Assembly (NCBI GenBank): GCA_910578755.1
Contig: CAJTSZ010000050.1
Coordinates: forward strand, 1-15,192
Direction of reading: 5' to 3'
Source of the DNA: an uncultured Oscillospiraceae bacterium
GTDB taxonomy: Bacteria > Bacillota > Clostridia > Oscillospirales > Ruminococcaceae
DNA: 15,192 nucleotides
Shown here: in pieces, positions 6,201 to 12,948 of the stretch
Layout: every line of letters begins with the position of its first letter
Numbering within the stretch: position 1 is the stretch's first letter
Position numbers and translations under genes: made by a program
Notes under the pieces: model-generated
Told to the model about the DNA's origin: nothing
Seen by the model: only the letters and a program-made list of their open reading frames with translations
The model's database searches: none

Positions 6201-7864
6201 CCCACTTCGGTAACCGAGGGGTTGGGTATTTGCGCTCCCGGTTTGTATTCCTCCGGGTTGCCGGAACCTTCTGTATATAATGTTACTGCGTCAGTATCGC
6301 CTGTCAGTGACACTGTGGCAAATTTAGACCTGCTGTTTTGCGCACCCATAGAAAGGGTTACACGGTATTCGTATGGGTCCTTTGGCTGGATATTTACCTT
6401 GTCGATAATTGTATCGTTGGCATCCATAGTCAAAACACCGGGAAGCGTTGTACCTGCCGGAAACTCTTCACTACTACCATCGTTAGCTTTATTAGCTATT
6501 TTCTGGCTTTTGGGAATTACATCCGGCACGGTGCCCTTGCCTAAAACAGTAATCATTTTTGACGGTTCGTCAAGCTGCTTACTGGCTTCATCCACAGGCT
6601 TGCCGTTTATATCATAATAAGTTACAGTTGCTATCAATTCCCCTTTAATATCATATTTCAGGGGTTTTACGTTCATTACTTTCCATTTATTATCTTTTTC
6701 GTTGGCATTTCCAAGCTTTAATACATCCAGTTGTTCCTTAGTTGCGGTTGTAATAGGATCCCAGCCTCCGCTTTCATTCCTAATATCAGTAGGCTTCCAT
6801 TTCCACTCTATTGCGAACTCAGCGCCGCTAAATTGAACGCTTCTTGTACGAACCTGGAGGTTTGCGCTAACCTCACTAAAAATATCACCTTCTGCTAATT
6901 GAATAAAGTTTGTTTCTATAAAACCATTGCTGCCGGAGTTTCCTGCTATTTGTTCGTGTACTCGTTTAACAGCTGACTTGGGGGTTAAAACCTCCATCAT
7001 CAATGGGTTGGAACGAGGCAGTTCCAAATAAATATCAAAAGTAGCCCCCTCTTTAACACGGTTATTCAGTTCCATTACGAGGTTGCCGTTTTCATCCACA
7101 ACCGGGTTACCGCTGGTATCTACAGCTTGTTCATTATAAACCATGTTATTGGGCCTTAATGTTAATGTATATGTTTGGCTGCCATCATTTCCATTGGCGC
7201 CAGGTTTATACAGAACAAGTTTGATTTCCTTTGGCTTTTTGGGGTCCTTAGTCACTACATCAATATCAATTTTGCCGTTTTCATACTCTTTAAAAAAGCC
7301 GGTTGGATTCCTCAATTCAAACTCTGGTGTTTCTGATTCTGCAGGGCCCTCTGCTTTTGTACATACAATTTGACAAGAACTGTCCTGCTGAATGGCCGCA
7401 CTATTCCCAAGAATTACTGTACCGGAGTTGCCGCCTGCCGCTTGGCCGTTGTCCTTCCAACTGATTCGGCCCGTATTGCCAATAAAATTATACCGGCCTT
7501 GAATGGAGTAGTGGCCGCTGCTATCTCTACCTGGGCTGCCACTTATATCGCCATCCTCAGGATTAAATTTTTCATCAATGGTCATTTTGCTAAGAGTATC
7601 ACTGTCCTTAGTAAACTCAATACCTTTAATATCATTGTCAGTACTTTCATTGCGGGCAATCAGTTTTTGGTTTTGGTAGTTTTTTGGTACAGATGTAATA
7701 ATATCTACCGTCCTGCCAGTAACCACAGTTGCCTCCATCTTATTGCTCTCAAAGTAAATTTCCGCCTCTGTGGCAGAAGCCTTTGCCGGCAGGGGTACCA
7801 GGGGCAAAAAGGTGACGGTCATCACCACAGCCATTAGAAATGCTTTTATCCGTTTAGATCTCAT
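3206..7864 (-). CDS. Secreted protein with cadherin-like beta-sandwich repeats and HPYTG tail
   Basis: This is a protein of about 1552 residues with a signal peptide (MRSKRIKAFLMAVVMTVTFL, cleavage probably after AKA). Residues about 30-605 are beta-rich with no domain I can name. Six cadherin-like beta-sandwich units then follow at about 613-744, 750-867, 872-1004, 1008-1124, 1128-1226 and 1234-1331. Each opens with a pattern like DDALGSLGL or NADLKQLIV, a central EYEISVPY-type strand, and closes with a YTLEI-like strand. A mixed domain (about 1340-1510) and a polar Ser/Asn tail lead to THPYTGAQEGKS. HPYTG fits an xPxTG sorting motif, but no hydrophobic anchor follows. The chosen ATG has a GGAGG site 11 nt upstream; an alternative ATG eight codons earlier lies inside that site region. 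The sortase gene overlaps its stop. Ligand and role are unknown. Confidence 0.88.
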   Translation of the reverse strand: MRSKRIKAFLMAVVMTVTFLPLVPLPAKASATEAEIYFESNKMEATVVTGRTVDIITSVPKNYQNQKLIARNESTDNDIKGIEFTKDSDTLSKMTIDEKFNPEDGDISGSPGRDSSGHYSIQGRYNFIGNTGRISWKDNGQAAGGNSGTVILGNSAAIQQDSSCQIVCTKAEGPAESETPEFELRNPTGFFKEYENGKIDIDVVTKDPKKPKEIKLVLYKPGANGNDGSQTYTLTLRPNNMVYNEQAVDTSGNPVVDENGNLVMELNNRVKEGATFDIYLELPRSNPLMMEVLTPKSAVKRVHEQIAGNSGSNGFIETNFIQLAEGDIFSEVSANLQVRTRSVQFSGAEFAIEWKWKPTDIRNESGGWDPITTATKEQLDVLKLGNANEKDNKWKVMNVKPLKYDIKGELIATVTYYDINGKPVDEASKQLDEPSKMITVLGKGTVPDVIPKSQKIANKANDGSSEEFPAGTTLPGVLTMDANDTIIDKVNIQPKDPYEYRVTLSMGAQNSRSKFATVSLTGDTDAVTLYTEGSGNPEEYKPGAQIPNPSVTEVGSEPGKVDLIIRANRQPADTPPKRVQLTVAYTRWNQNTPNQKTFTIDLEVKDSSPSTDSSLVSLGIKGYKEEKTSFFALTKNGEDISFDAFRPDVLRYTGPGGMVHVPYRYKEITLVPTQKDTRGLAGITYSVYDTNHNPKDPHTENTEVKNGKETKQIALEEKEIVQVEVTATAPHPDYHTTYTLEITRDSPSEDDALGSLGLYFEDDTDSKNNLITGFDPEQTEYEISVPYSTKRLRVAAATRNEQAEGPTFEPELEKKGGIVTGKKEWLENLKQKFKDGDGVTTLKISVKSEKVAADGGEAKEYTVKINQLPPNDDPTLKGIEITNTKDQKVNYVPAFKADIMSYSVDIPYTDGKIKLNILPNDVNVNNIIVYDAQDGDGKVENDKILFSMEEGKGDSLRPGYPTKPCEVLPVNHKDIASMGNHPLIIRVYAEDEITYMDYELLVYRAEPSDDASIKTMILRDQTGADIKSFAFHPDELEYTLEVPFEVEGISFTPTTSDANAIMYLKQSLLDEILKGDQLTSGMTSRVYKLDKPGEVKEFKIEVQAEDRQTNDPPTSRTYIIKVKRGMPSSDALLKNLQAANIDDGLKPQFLATKKDYSATVSEGAQGVTITATANHPGATIKINGNVATSGQPSELIELIEVEKTIEIEVTAQDGTTKNLYRIKFTNQNLIEKTSNADLKQLIVDYGQMTPNFQSAVTEYEVAVTEKTYSVDIIPQPADPLAEVKVFSGSKEIGDYGGNYAQALVDGQNDITVKVTSPDKTVTKDYTLAIFRNEEDQLKNLKPLEASDIDFENSGDVILVMIDEYPRVGASVFNELKKYPEKTIIFQGNDYSLKFNAADLTKVIPQAEIYDFRMSFTSPDKEAIYDIIDSRTRNDDIINRTVMMYFWYHGSLPGPATLNVSLGSKYASDTLYWHYYNQERDRIDYYGYLRSNNKGTIAVTVDHFSTYILTPKHRIAGSEDKQGVIDELGQSNGSSLNSSNKTHPYTGAQEGKS

Positions 7865-8198
7865 AAAAATCGTAACCTCCATTTCCAACGCTGCAGAACC
7901 TGCCGGGAAAGACAGAACTGCTGGAACGTCGAAGTGCCCATTCCACCTGCTGGGCGCGCAAAATTAAGTAATGCCTTATCTTACTTTTTATTCGACCAAT
8001 ACCGGCCAAACTAAAGGAGAGAAAAAATTTATTAACCATATTGCTGAATTTTTCTATATATTACAGCACTTTCCACAAAAAAATACAGCAAAAACCGCCG
8101 TCCGAGCCGTACTTCTGAGAGCGTTCAGCCATTTTATTCACGGCTCCAATTTCAGGGGTACTGCCCGCCGCACGGCGGTCAACATACAACTTATTTAT
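7865..8198 (-). promoter_or_regulatory. Long leader of the surface-protein gene with a foldable element
   Basis: No gene is credible in this stretch of over 300 bp. Read on the minus strand, a multi-branched fold is possible at 8094-8179: closing stem ACCGCCGT/ACGGCGGT (8172-8179 with 8094-8101), an inner 7-bp stem GAGCCGT/ACGGCTC (8140-8146 with 8104-8110) and small hairpins between. The closing stem is followed by TTTT, and its outer arm can also pair locally (8165-8169 with 8174-8178), giving mutually exclusive folds. That is the layout of an attenuator or riboswitch. I could not match it to a riboswitch family, nor find a convincing -35/-10 pair. Confidence 0.4.
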
Positions 8199-8258
8199 TT
8201 TAAAAAAGAGGAACCGGCGCATTGCATGGTATTAAGTAAAACAAGAAATGCGCCGGCT
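8199..8258 (-). terminator. Terminator-like hairpin after the padR-family gene
   Basis: CCGGCGCATT (8214-8223) pairs perfectly with AATGCGCCGG (8247-8256). On the minus strand the stem is followed by TTCCTC and then six T (8204-8199). The loop is long (23 nt), which is less usual. It lies 53 nt after the padR-family stop and probably ends the fliD-fliS-padR unit. Confidence 0.7.
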
Positions 8259-8310
8259 ATTAAAGAAAGGTAACAATTAAACTCCAACAAGCTGTTCCGT
8301 TTCGGCCCCT

Positions 8311-8712
8311 TTATCCTGCTTTATTGGGCCGTTTGCTTTTCCATGTCATATCCCGGCTGTTTTTATAAATTCGTTCCAGCCGAACACATTCAATTCCCAG
8401 CACCTTTAAACCAAACTCCGTAATGTGGTAATACTTCCTTCGGTCCCCTTCACGGGTCATATGGATTAAACCGTCCCGTTCCAGCCGTGCCAAACTGTTG
8501 TAGAGCGTGCCGCCCTGCAGCTCAACTTCTCCGTCTGTAATTGTATGAGCCCACTGCATAATCTCATAGCCATGGCGTTCCTCCCGCAATGCCATAAGAA
8601 TATAAAAGCTGACTTCTGTTAATGGAGTGTACCGCTTTGGAATAATATCTTTTGTATCACCGTTATTTAAAGTAGTTTCTTTTATTGGCGAAAGATATTT
8701 TTCAAATTGCAT
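8311..8712 (-). CDS. PadR-family transcriptional regulator
   Basis: The 133-residue protein carries a PadR-type winged helix. PLTEVSFYILMALREERHGYEIMQ is followed by GTLYNSLARLERDGLI (the recognition-helix GTLY motif) and RRKYYHITEFGLKVL (the wing), at residues about 28-105. A short helical tail would serve for dimerisation. PadR proteins bind DNA as dimers and often sense small molecules or repress neighbours. The ATG at 8712 has an AAAGGGG site about 14 nt upstream; longer in-frame starts would reach into fliS and lack a ribosome site. It lies 59 bp after fliS and before the surface-protein gene, so either unit could be its target. I saw no ATGT-N8-ACAT operator in the leaders. Family certain, target unknown. 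Confidence 0.9.
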   Translation of the reverse strand: MQFEKYLSPIKETTLNNGDTKDIIPKRYTPLTEVSFYILMALREERHGYEIMQWAHTITDGEVELQGGTLYNSLARLERDGLIHMTREGDRRKYYHITEFGLKVLGIECVRLERIYKNSRDMTWKSKRPNKAG

Positions 8713-8771
8713 AAAAACTGCAACACCCCTTTGCTCATTTGCAAACATATAAAGTTTTGCTGCCGTACCAA

Positions 8772-9146
8772 CTAACCGCAACGGGCAGTTCGGTTCGCCT
8801 GAATAAACGTTTCACGGAGCTCGTCAATCATAGGAAGAACCTCGTTTATTGGTTCGTTATCCTTATGCAGGTTGGCTTGAACCAGGCGGTGAATAAAGTA
8901 CTCATACAGCGCGCTTAGGCTGCCCGAAATTTCATATTCAAAATTCAGCGTAGAATTAAGATGGTGCAAAATTTTCTGTGCCTTTTGGGAAGCAAAATTT
9001 GCCGCTTCGTAGTTTTTTTCCAAATTAAATTGTTTAACCGCGTTGAGCTGCTTAATCACCTCATCATACAGCTTAATCAGCATTTCGCCCTGGGTCATAG
9101 TCATAATAGACTGCTGCTGATACTTTTGATAGGGGTTTTGGCCCAT
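8772..9146 (-). CDS. fliS: Flagellar export chaperone FliS
   Basis: FliS binds the C-terminus of flagellin in the cytoplasm, preventing polymerisation and delivering it to the export gate. In several bacteria it also binds FliW. The 124-residue protein shows the typical N-terminus NPYQKYQQQSIMTMTQGEM, then LIKLYDEVIKQL and the helical bundle, with LYEYFIHRLVQAN and a final helix LPMIDELRETFIQA. The ATG at 9146 has GAGGTG about 6 nt upstream; a GTG three codons earlier overlaps this ribosome site and is unlikely. It begins 25 bp after fliD, the usual fliD-fliS order. Confidence 0.96.
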   Translation of the reverse strand: MGQNPYQKYQQQSIMTMTQGEMLIKLYDEVIKQLNAVKQFNLEKNYEAANFASQKAQKILHHLNSTLNFEYEISGSLSALYEYFIHRLVQANLHKDNEPINEVLPMIDELRETFIQANRTARCG

Positions 9147-9171
9147 TCTTTTCACCTCATTCGGGTTTTAT

Positions 9172-12100
9172 TTACCCCAGCTGCTGGGTTAACCAGGAGC
9201 TCTGACTGTTCATATTGGCAATTGCTTTTTCCATAGCATTAAACTGGTTCCAGTACCTAGCCTTTTGCTTTTCATAGGTGCGCTTTAGCGTAGCAATTTT
9301 ATCATCAATTGCTTTCAGTCGGTTATACAGGGTATTGTTCACTTCGGAAGCCTTCCCTTTAACACCGGCCAGTTCCACCAAGCTGCCGGGAGAACCGGAG
9401 CTAATCTTCGCTGTTTTGTCTATAATACTGTTCAGTTTAACTGCAAGGCCTTCCTCTTTGTCGGTAAACAGCTTCATAACGCCGGAAGGGTCGCTTTCCA
9501 GCAGCTGGCGCAGGCGGGCCTCGCCATCAGCGGAAAGAATTAACTGGCCCTTGCTTTCCCAGTCGCCGGTATCAATACCCAAGTCATACAGGGCATAGTC
9601 GCTGCCGGCTGGTTTTTCGTAAAGGGTGGTACGCATTTTTTGCAGGAAGGTTTCAATGGTAGAGTCGTTGCGGAGCAGGCCCTCTTTGGCTTTTTCTTCC
9701 CAGAGCTCAATCTCCTTCTCGCTCATTTCTTTTTTCTGTGCTTCGGTAAGCGGGTCATACTTACGGTAAGTTCTATCCTCACCAATAATATCGTTGAGGT
9801 TTTTAATCAGCTTATTGTAACCGTCAATAAACTGCTTCACACCGTCCACAATTTGGTCGGTATTGCGGGTAACCTCAATTTTATCGGCTTTGCCTTCAAA
9901 AATGCGGTTGCCATCTTCATCCAGCAGGTAGCCGTCTTTATCCATACCAGCCGCGCCTTGTACCACGTTGCCGTTGGCGTCAATAAATTTTGGCCAGGAT
10001 GGGAAAGTGAGCTCGTTGCCTTGGGCGTCCATTTTCACCTGCTTGGTAACGGCGTCGTAAAGCTTGCCGTCCTTAATGTAAACACCCTCCGGCGGGAACT
10101 CAACATCATTACCTTCTGAATCTATAGTTTTAAAATTACCGTCCGCTGTCCCTTTAACATAGTTGCCAGTGGTGCCTGTTAAGCTGATGTCCAGGCCGTT
10201 TACCTGGAAGGTATTGCTGCTGCGCTCGGTTAATACGCCGTCAATTTTAATTATGGCGTTTTGGCCCTCTTTCAAGGTAGCTGCATCGCCTTGGGTAGCG
10301 CCCAGCACCAGGTCAGGTGTGCCAAACAGCTTCTGCATAGCGCTCTTATCGTTTTCGTCAACAACGCTCATAACATCGCCGGAAGCAGTAATGCGGCCAT
10401 CCTCAAAGGAAAGCACCCCGCCGGTTTTTTCAGCCAGTTCGGAAAGCTTTGTTGCGCTGTCAAGGGCATTGCCATCCTTATCCTTTAACCCAGTTAAGCC
10501 CATTTGTGCTAGGGTTGTTTCACCGGTAGCAACATTGCTTACGGTTTTGCCGCCAAAAAAGGCTGCGTTTAAATCACCGGCCTTTGCAGCTGCTTCTACA
10601 ATTGCTGGGTCGTCAGGCTTGCTCACACTGGATTTTACAGTAACAGCGGCGCCATTGTTTACAACGAGGTTGCCGTCTTTGTCCAAGTTAATATTCCCTG
10701 TGCCAAAGGCCTTGTCCATTTGGGTGTTCAGTTCCTTAATAACCTCGTCCTTGGTGTATGTTTTGCCCTCCTTCTTTGGAATGGAGAAGCTATGTTCGGT
10801 GCCGTTTACGTTAATGGTAAATTTACCTTGGTCAATGGTAGCGTCATCCGCCAAAGGTGAATTGCCTGTAATTTGGCCAAAGGTCAGCTTGCTGGATACC
10901 GCCTTGCTGCCGGTTGCCAGGTTCCCATCTGCGCCGCTGCCAAACAGGGCGTTCAGCAGGTTGCCTTCCGTTTGGCTCATGGTTATTTCACGGCCCGCGC
11001 CGGATTCGGACGCTTCCAAGGTAAAGCTGTCGTCCTGCACACGGTAAACCAGGCGCACACCTGCGCCGCTGCGGTTGATTGCGGAAACAATGTCACTCAT
11101 TGTGTCGTTCTCATCAAAGCTGAACTCCACATCGTTAATGGTGAATTTAAAGGAAGAACCCTGCAGCTTATTAGCAAAGTACAGGTCCTTCAGGCTGCCG
11201 CCCATACCAATACGGTTGGACTGCCCGTTTTTAACACCCATTGTGTCCAAAACTTCCTTGCTGCCGCCAAGCATAACTTTACGGCCGTTGGAAACCTTTA
11301 ACTCGAAGTTGTTGCCGTTAAATTCTGCTTTAATCTGCCCTTTACCATGGGCTTTGTCCAGGCCATTTTGCAGCTCTGTTGCAAATTTGGAAACATCAAC
11401 GTTCCCATTCCCGTCCATGATATTGCGCAGGTCGATTTTAACTTCCTTCTGCAGGTCGTCCAAAGTAACAGAGAAAGAAATTGATGGCTTATCGTCAATT
11501 TTGCCGGATAGGGTAGCTTCACCGTTTTTGGTTGTGGACTGCATCCCTGATGTAAGGCCCAGCCGCTGCAGGCCCATTTCGCCAGAACCTTTAACAACAG
11601 AAATGGTTTTTTTGCCATCGGTTTTAAAGCTGACAGCGCCGTCTTTCACATCAACCTTTACACTGGTATCCTTGAAAGCATTATTCAGTTTTGTTTGAAT
11701 TGCTGCATCCCGTTCTGCTGTACTGCTGTAGGTTTTAAAGGTGCCTGTGGCTTCATCCACAAAAACGTCCTTTAAATCCGCCGTTACAGTTTTACCGTCC
11801 ACTTCAAGCTTTACAGTATAGTCGCCGTTAAGCTGCTTATCTGCAAGTTCTTTAATGGCCTGGGCATCTACAGTGCCGGCCAGTTTACCGCTGACGCCTG
11901 CGCTGGAGGTAATGCTTGTGCTGGTTGCCATCTGGCGTACCTCAAGGTCAACGTTGCCTGTAGCCGCGGAGCTGGTGGCGTTTACTTTAAACGCATTGGA
12001 GGAGGTAATTGCCTTCATTGCATTAAAGAACGCCTGGTTCATAAAGTTGGTTGTGGAGCTGGAGCCAAAGAACTGGCTTTGGAAACTGTTGATTTGGGTG

Positions 12101-12291
12101 ATAATTTCCCGATAAATTTCCTGCTTCCACTCCACCTGTTGTTTCAGGCCATTTTGTTTGTCAATTTTGGCCTGAACGTTAGCAAGCATTTTTTCAACCA
12201 TGCTTTCGGTATCAAGACCGGATGCAAGGCCCGAAAACCCGTTGCTGCTGCTGGCATTATTTACATAACTGCTTGTAGAATTAATATTCAT
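9172..12291 (-). CDS. fliD: Flagellar filament cap protein FliD (very large form)
   Basis: FliD forms the cap at the filament tip and guides flagellin assembly. At 1039 residues it is about twice the common length. The N-terminal D0/D1 part is clear (GFSGLASGLDTESMVEKML at 18-36 and the following coiled coil). The C-terminal part is also typical (DQIVDGVKQFIDGYNKLI at 812-829, LGIDTGDWESKGQL near 905, final helix ending SSWLTQQLG). Between them lie repeated modules of about 100 residues (about 150-250, 256-356 and 485-555) and a flagellin-IN-like motif near 396-440. A further insertion at about 709-802, rich in DANGN/DEDGN turns, splits the usual start of the C-terminal domain. The ATG follows a ribosome site in a hairpin loop. 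fliS follows at 25 bp. Confidence 0.96.
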   Translation of the reverse strand: MNINSTSSYVNNASSSNGFSGLASGLDTESMVEKMLANVQAKIDKQNGLKQQVEWKQEIYREIITQINSFQSQFFGSSSTTNFMNQAFFNAMKAITSSNAFKVNATSSAATGNVDLEVRQMATSTSITSSAGVSGKLAGTVDAQAIKELADKQLNGDYTVKLEVDGKTVTADLKDVFVDEATGTFKTYSSTAERDAAIQTKLNNAFKDTSVKVDVKDGAVSFKTDGKKTISVVKGSGEMGLQRLGLTSGMQSTTKNGEATLSGKIDDKPSISFSVTLDDLQKEVKIDLRNIMDGNGNVDVSKFATELQNGLDKAHGKGQIKAEFNGNNFELKVSNGRKVMLGGSKEVLDTMGVKNGQSNRIGMGGSLKDLYFANKLQGSSFKFTINDVEFSFDENDTMSDIVSAINRSGAGVRLVYRVQDDSFTLEASESGAGREITMSQTEGNLLNALFGSGADGNLATGSKAVSSKLTFGQITGNSPLADDATIDQGKFTINVNGTEHSFSIPKKEGKTYTKDEVIKELNTQMDKAFGTGNINLDKDGNLVVNNGAAVTVKSSVSKPDDPAIVEAAAKAGDLNAAFFGGKTVSNVATGETTLAQMGLTGLKDKDGNALDSATKLSELAEKTGGVLSFEDGRITASGDVMSVVDENDKSAMQKLFGTPDLVLGATQGDAATLKEGQNAIIKIDGVLTERSSNTFQVNGLDISLTGTTGNYVKGTADGNFKTIDSEGNDVEFPPEGVYIKDGKLYDAVTKQVKMDAQGNELTFPSWPKFIDANGNVVQGAAGMDKDGYLLDEDGNRIFEGKADKIEVTRNTDQIVDGVKQFIDGYNKLIKNLNDIIGEDRTYRKYDPLTEAQKKEMSEKEIELWEEKAKEGLLRNDSTIETFLQKMRTTLYEKPAGSDYALYDLGIDTGDWESKGQLILSADGEARLRQLLESDPSGVMKLFTDKEEGLAVKLNSIIDKTAKISSGSPGSLVELAGVKGKASEVNNTLYNRLKAIDDKIATLKRTYEKQKARYWNQFNAMEKAIANMNSQSSWLTQQLG

Positions 12292-12293
12292 AA

Positions 12294-12311
12294 TTGAACG
12301 CCTCCGTTCAA
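12294..12311 (-). promoter_or_regulatory. Hairpin presenting the fliD ribosome-binding site, candidate CsrA site
   Basis: On the minus strand TTGAACG-GAGG-CGTTCAA forms a perfect 7-bp stem, with the GGAGG ribosome site at the tip and the fliD ATG only two bases past the stem. The tip reads ACGGAGG, which contains the A-N-GGA core bound by CsrA, and opening one pair gives a six-base loop GGAGGC. Since csrA and fliW are encoded nearby, CsrA binding here could block fliD translation. The hairpin is seen; the CsrA link is inference. Confidence 0.5.
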
Positions 12312-12366
12312 AATAATCTTTTCATTATTTAATTATCGTCATAATCGTTAAAAACCAAAGCGCGCT

Positions 12367-12837
12367 TTATGCGTGTCCGAATTTTGTTGGGGTTTCCCTT
12401 TGGTCCGCAACGGAATAAAACCGGGCCGCCTTTGCGGTGAGCCCCTGGTTTGTCGCCTTAATTTGATCCAAAATCCGTTCCTGTTCCACACGCAGGCGCA
12501 GGGCGGCCTGTATGTCGCTTTCCTGCAAACGGCTCAATATTGCCCGAACCCGCATTGCATCGTCGTATATCCCCAAAACTTCCTCCGGCAGCTTATCCGG
12601 CTCACACTGGCCCTTAAGGGCCTGGAGCACTGCCTGGCCCTGGGGAGTGTCCTTGCACAGCGCACACATCTTCTCGTCCAGCGCATCCACCAAATGAACA
12701 ATTTTCTGGCGTTCCTGCACTTGGTTTTCCAGTTCCTCTGTGGGGCAGTGCAGCATATTCTGCGTCACTTCCTCAAAACAAAGCAAAAGATTTTGTTTTT
12801 CCTGTAACAGTTGTTGGGTCTGTATTAAATCAAACAT
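12367..12837 (-). CDS. Small helical protein, probable FlgN/FliT-like flagellar chaperone
   Basis: The 156-residue protein is almost wholly alpha-helical with heptad-like Leu/Ile/Val spacing (LIQTQQLLQEKQNLLLCFEEV at the N-terminus, ELENQVQERQKIVHLVDALDEKM near 35-57, RVRAILSRLQESDIQAALRL near 100-120). It has no membrane segment or signal peptide. Size, helical content and place just before fliD fit an export chaperone of the FlgN (FlgK/FlgL) or FliT (FliD) type, but I saw no decisive motif. The ATG at 12837 has AAAGGGG about 8 nt upstream; a longer frame starting at 12882 lacks a ribosome site. It ends 75 bp before fliD and is divergent from the PilZ-like gene. A weak AAAGCGCGCTTT palindrome followed by T5 overlaps its stop. 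Confidence 0.6.
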   Translation of the reverse strand: MFDLIQTQQLLQEKQNLLLCFEEVTQNMLHCPTEELENQVQERQKIVHLVDALDEKMCALCKDTPQGQAVLQALKGQCEPDKLPEEVLGIYDDAMRVRAILSRLQESDIQAALRLRVEQERILDQIKATNQGLTAKAARFYSVADQRETPTKFGHA

Positions 12838-12875
12838 ATTCTTACCCCTTTGGTATACTGCTATTTGTTTTCCCC

Positions 12876-12904
12876 TTGCCAAAAGGCGAGTTTAAATGTA
12901 TAAT
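12876..12904 (+). promoter_or_regulatory. Sigma-A-type promoter of the PilZ-like gene
   Basis: TTGCCA (12876-12881) and TATAAT (12899-12904) are separated by exactly 17 bp, close to the vegetative consensus. Transcription would start near 12911, about 38 nt ahead of the TTG start and 25 nt ahead of the ribosome site. No sigma-D (sigma-28) type element is seen here. Confidence 0.75.
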
Positions 12905-12948
12905 GAAGACCAAAATACATAAATTAGGGTTATGCAGGAGGGCTTCAC

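Noticed and set aside
8713..8781. N-terminally extended PadR protein starting at 8781 or 8748
   Set aside because: Neither start has a ribosome site, and the first overlaps the fliS stop; the extra residues do not resemble PadR proteins.
10163..11698. Long plus-strand open frames opposite fliD, and similar ones opposite the surface-protein gene
   Set aside because: Serine/proline/leucine-rich shadows of strongly coding minus-strand genes, without ribosome sites or family likeness.
12292..12366. Sigma-28 promoter ahead of fliD (GACGATAA resembles GCCGATAA)
   Set aside because: No TAAA-like -35 element at the required spacing of about 15 bp.
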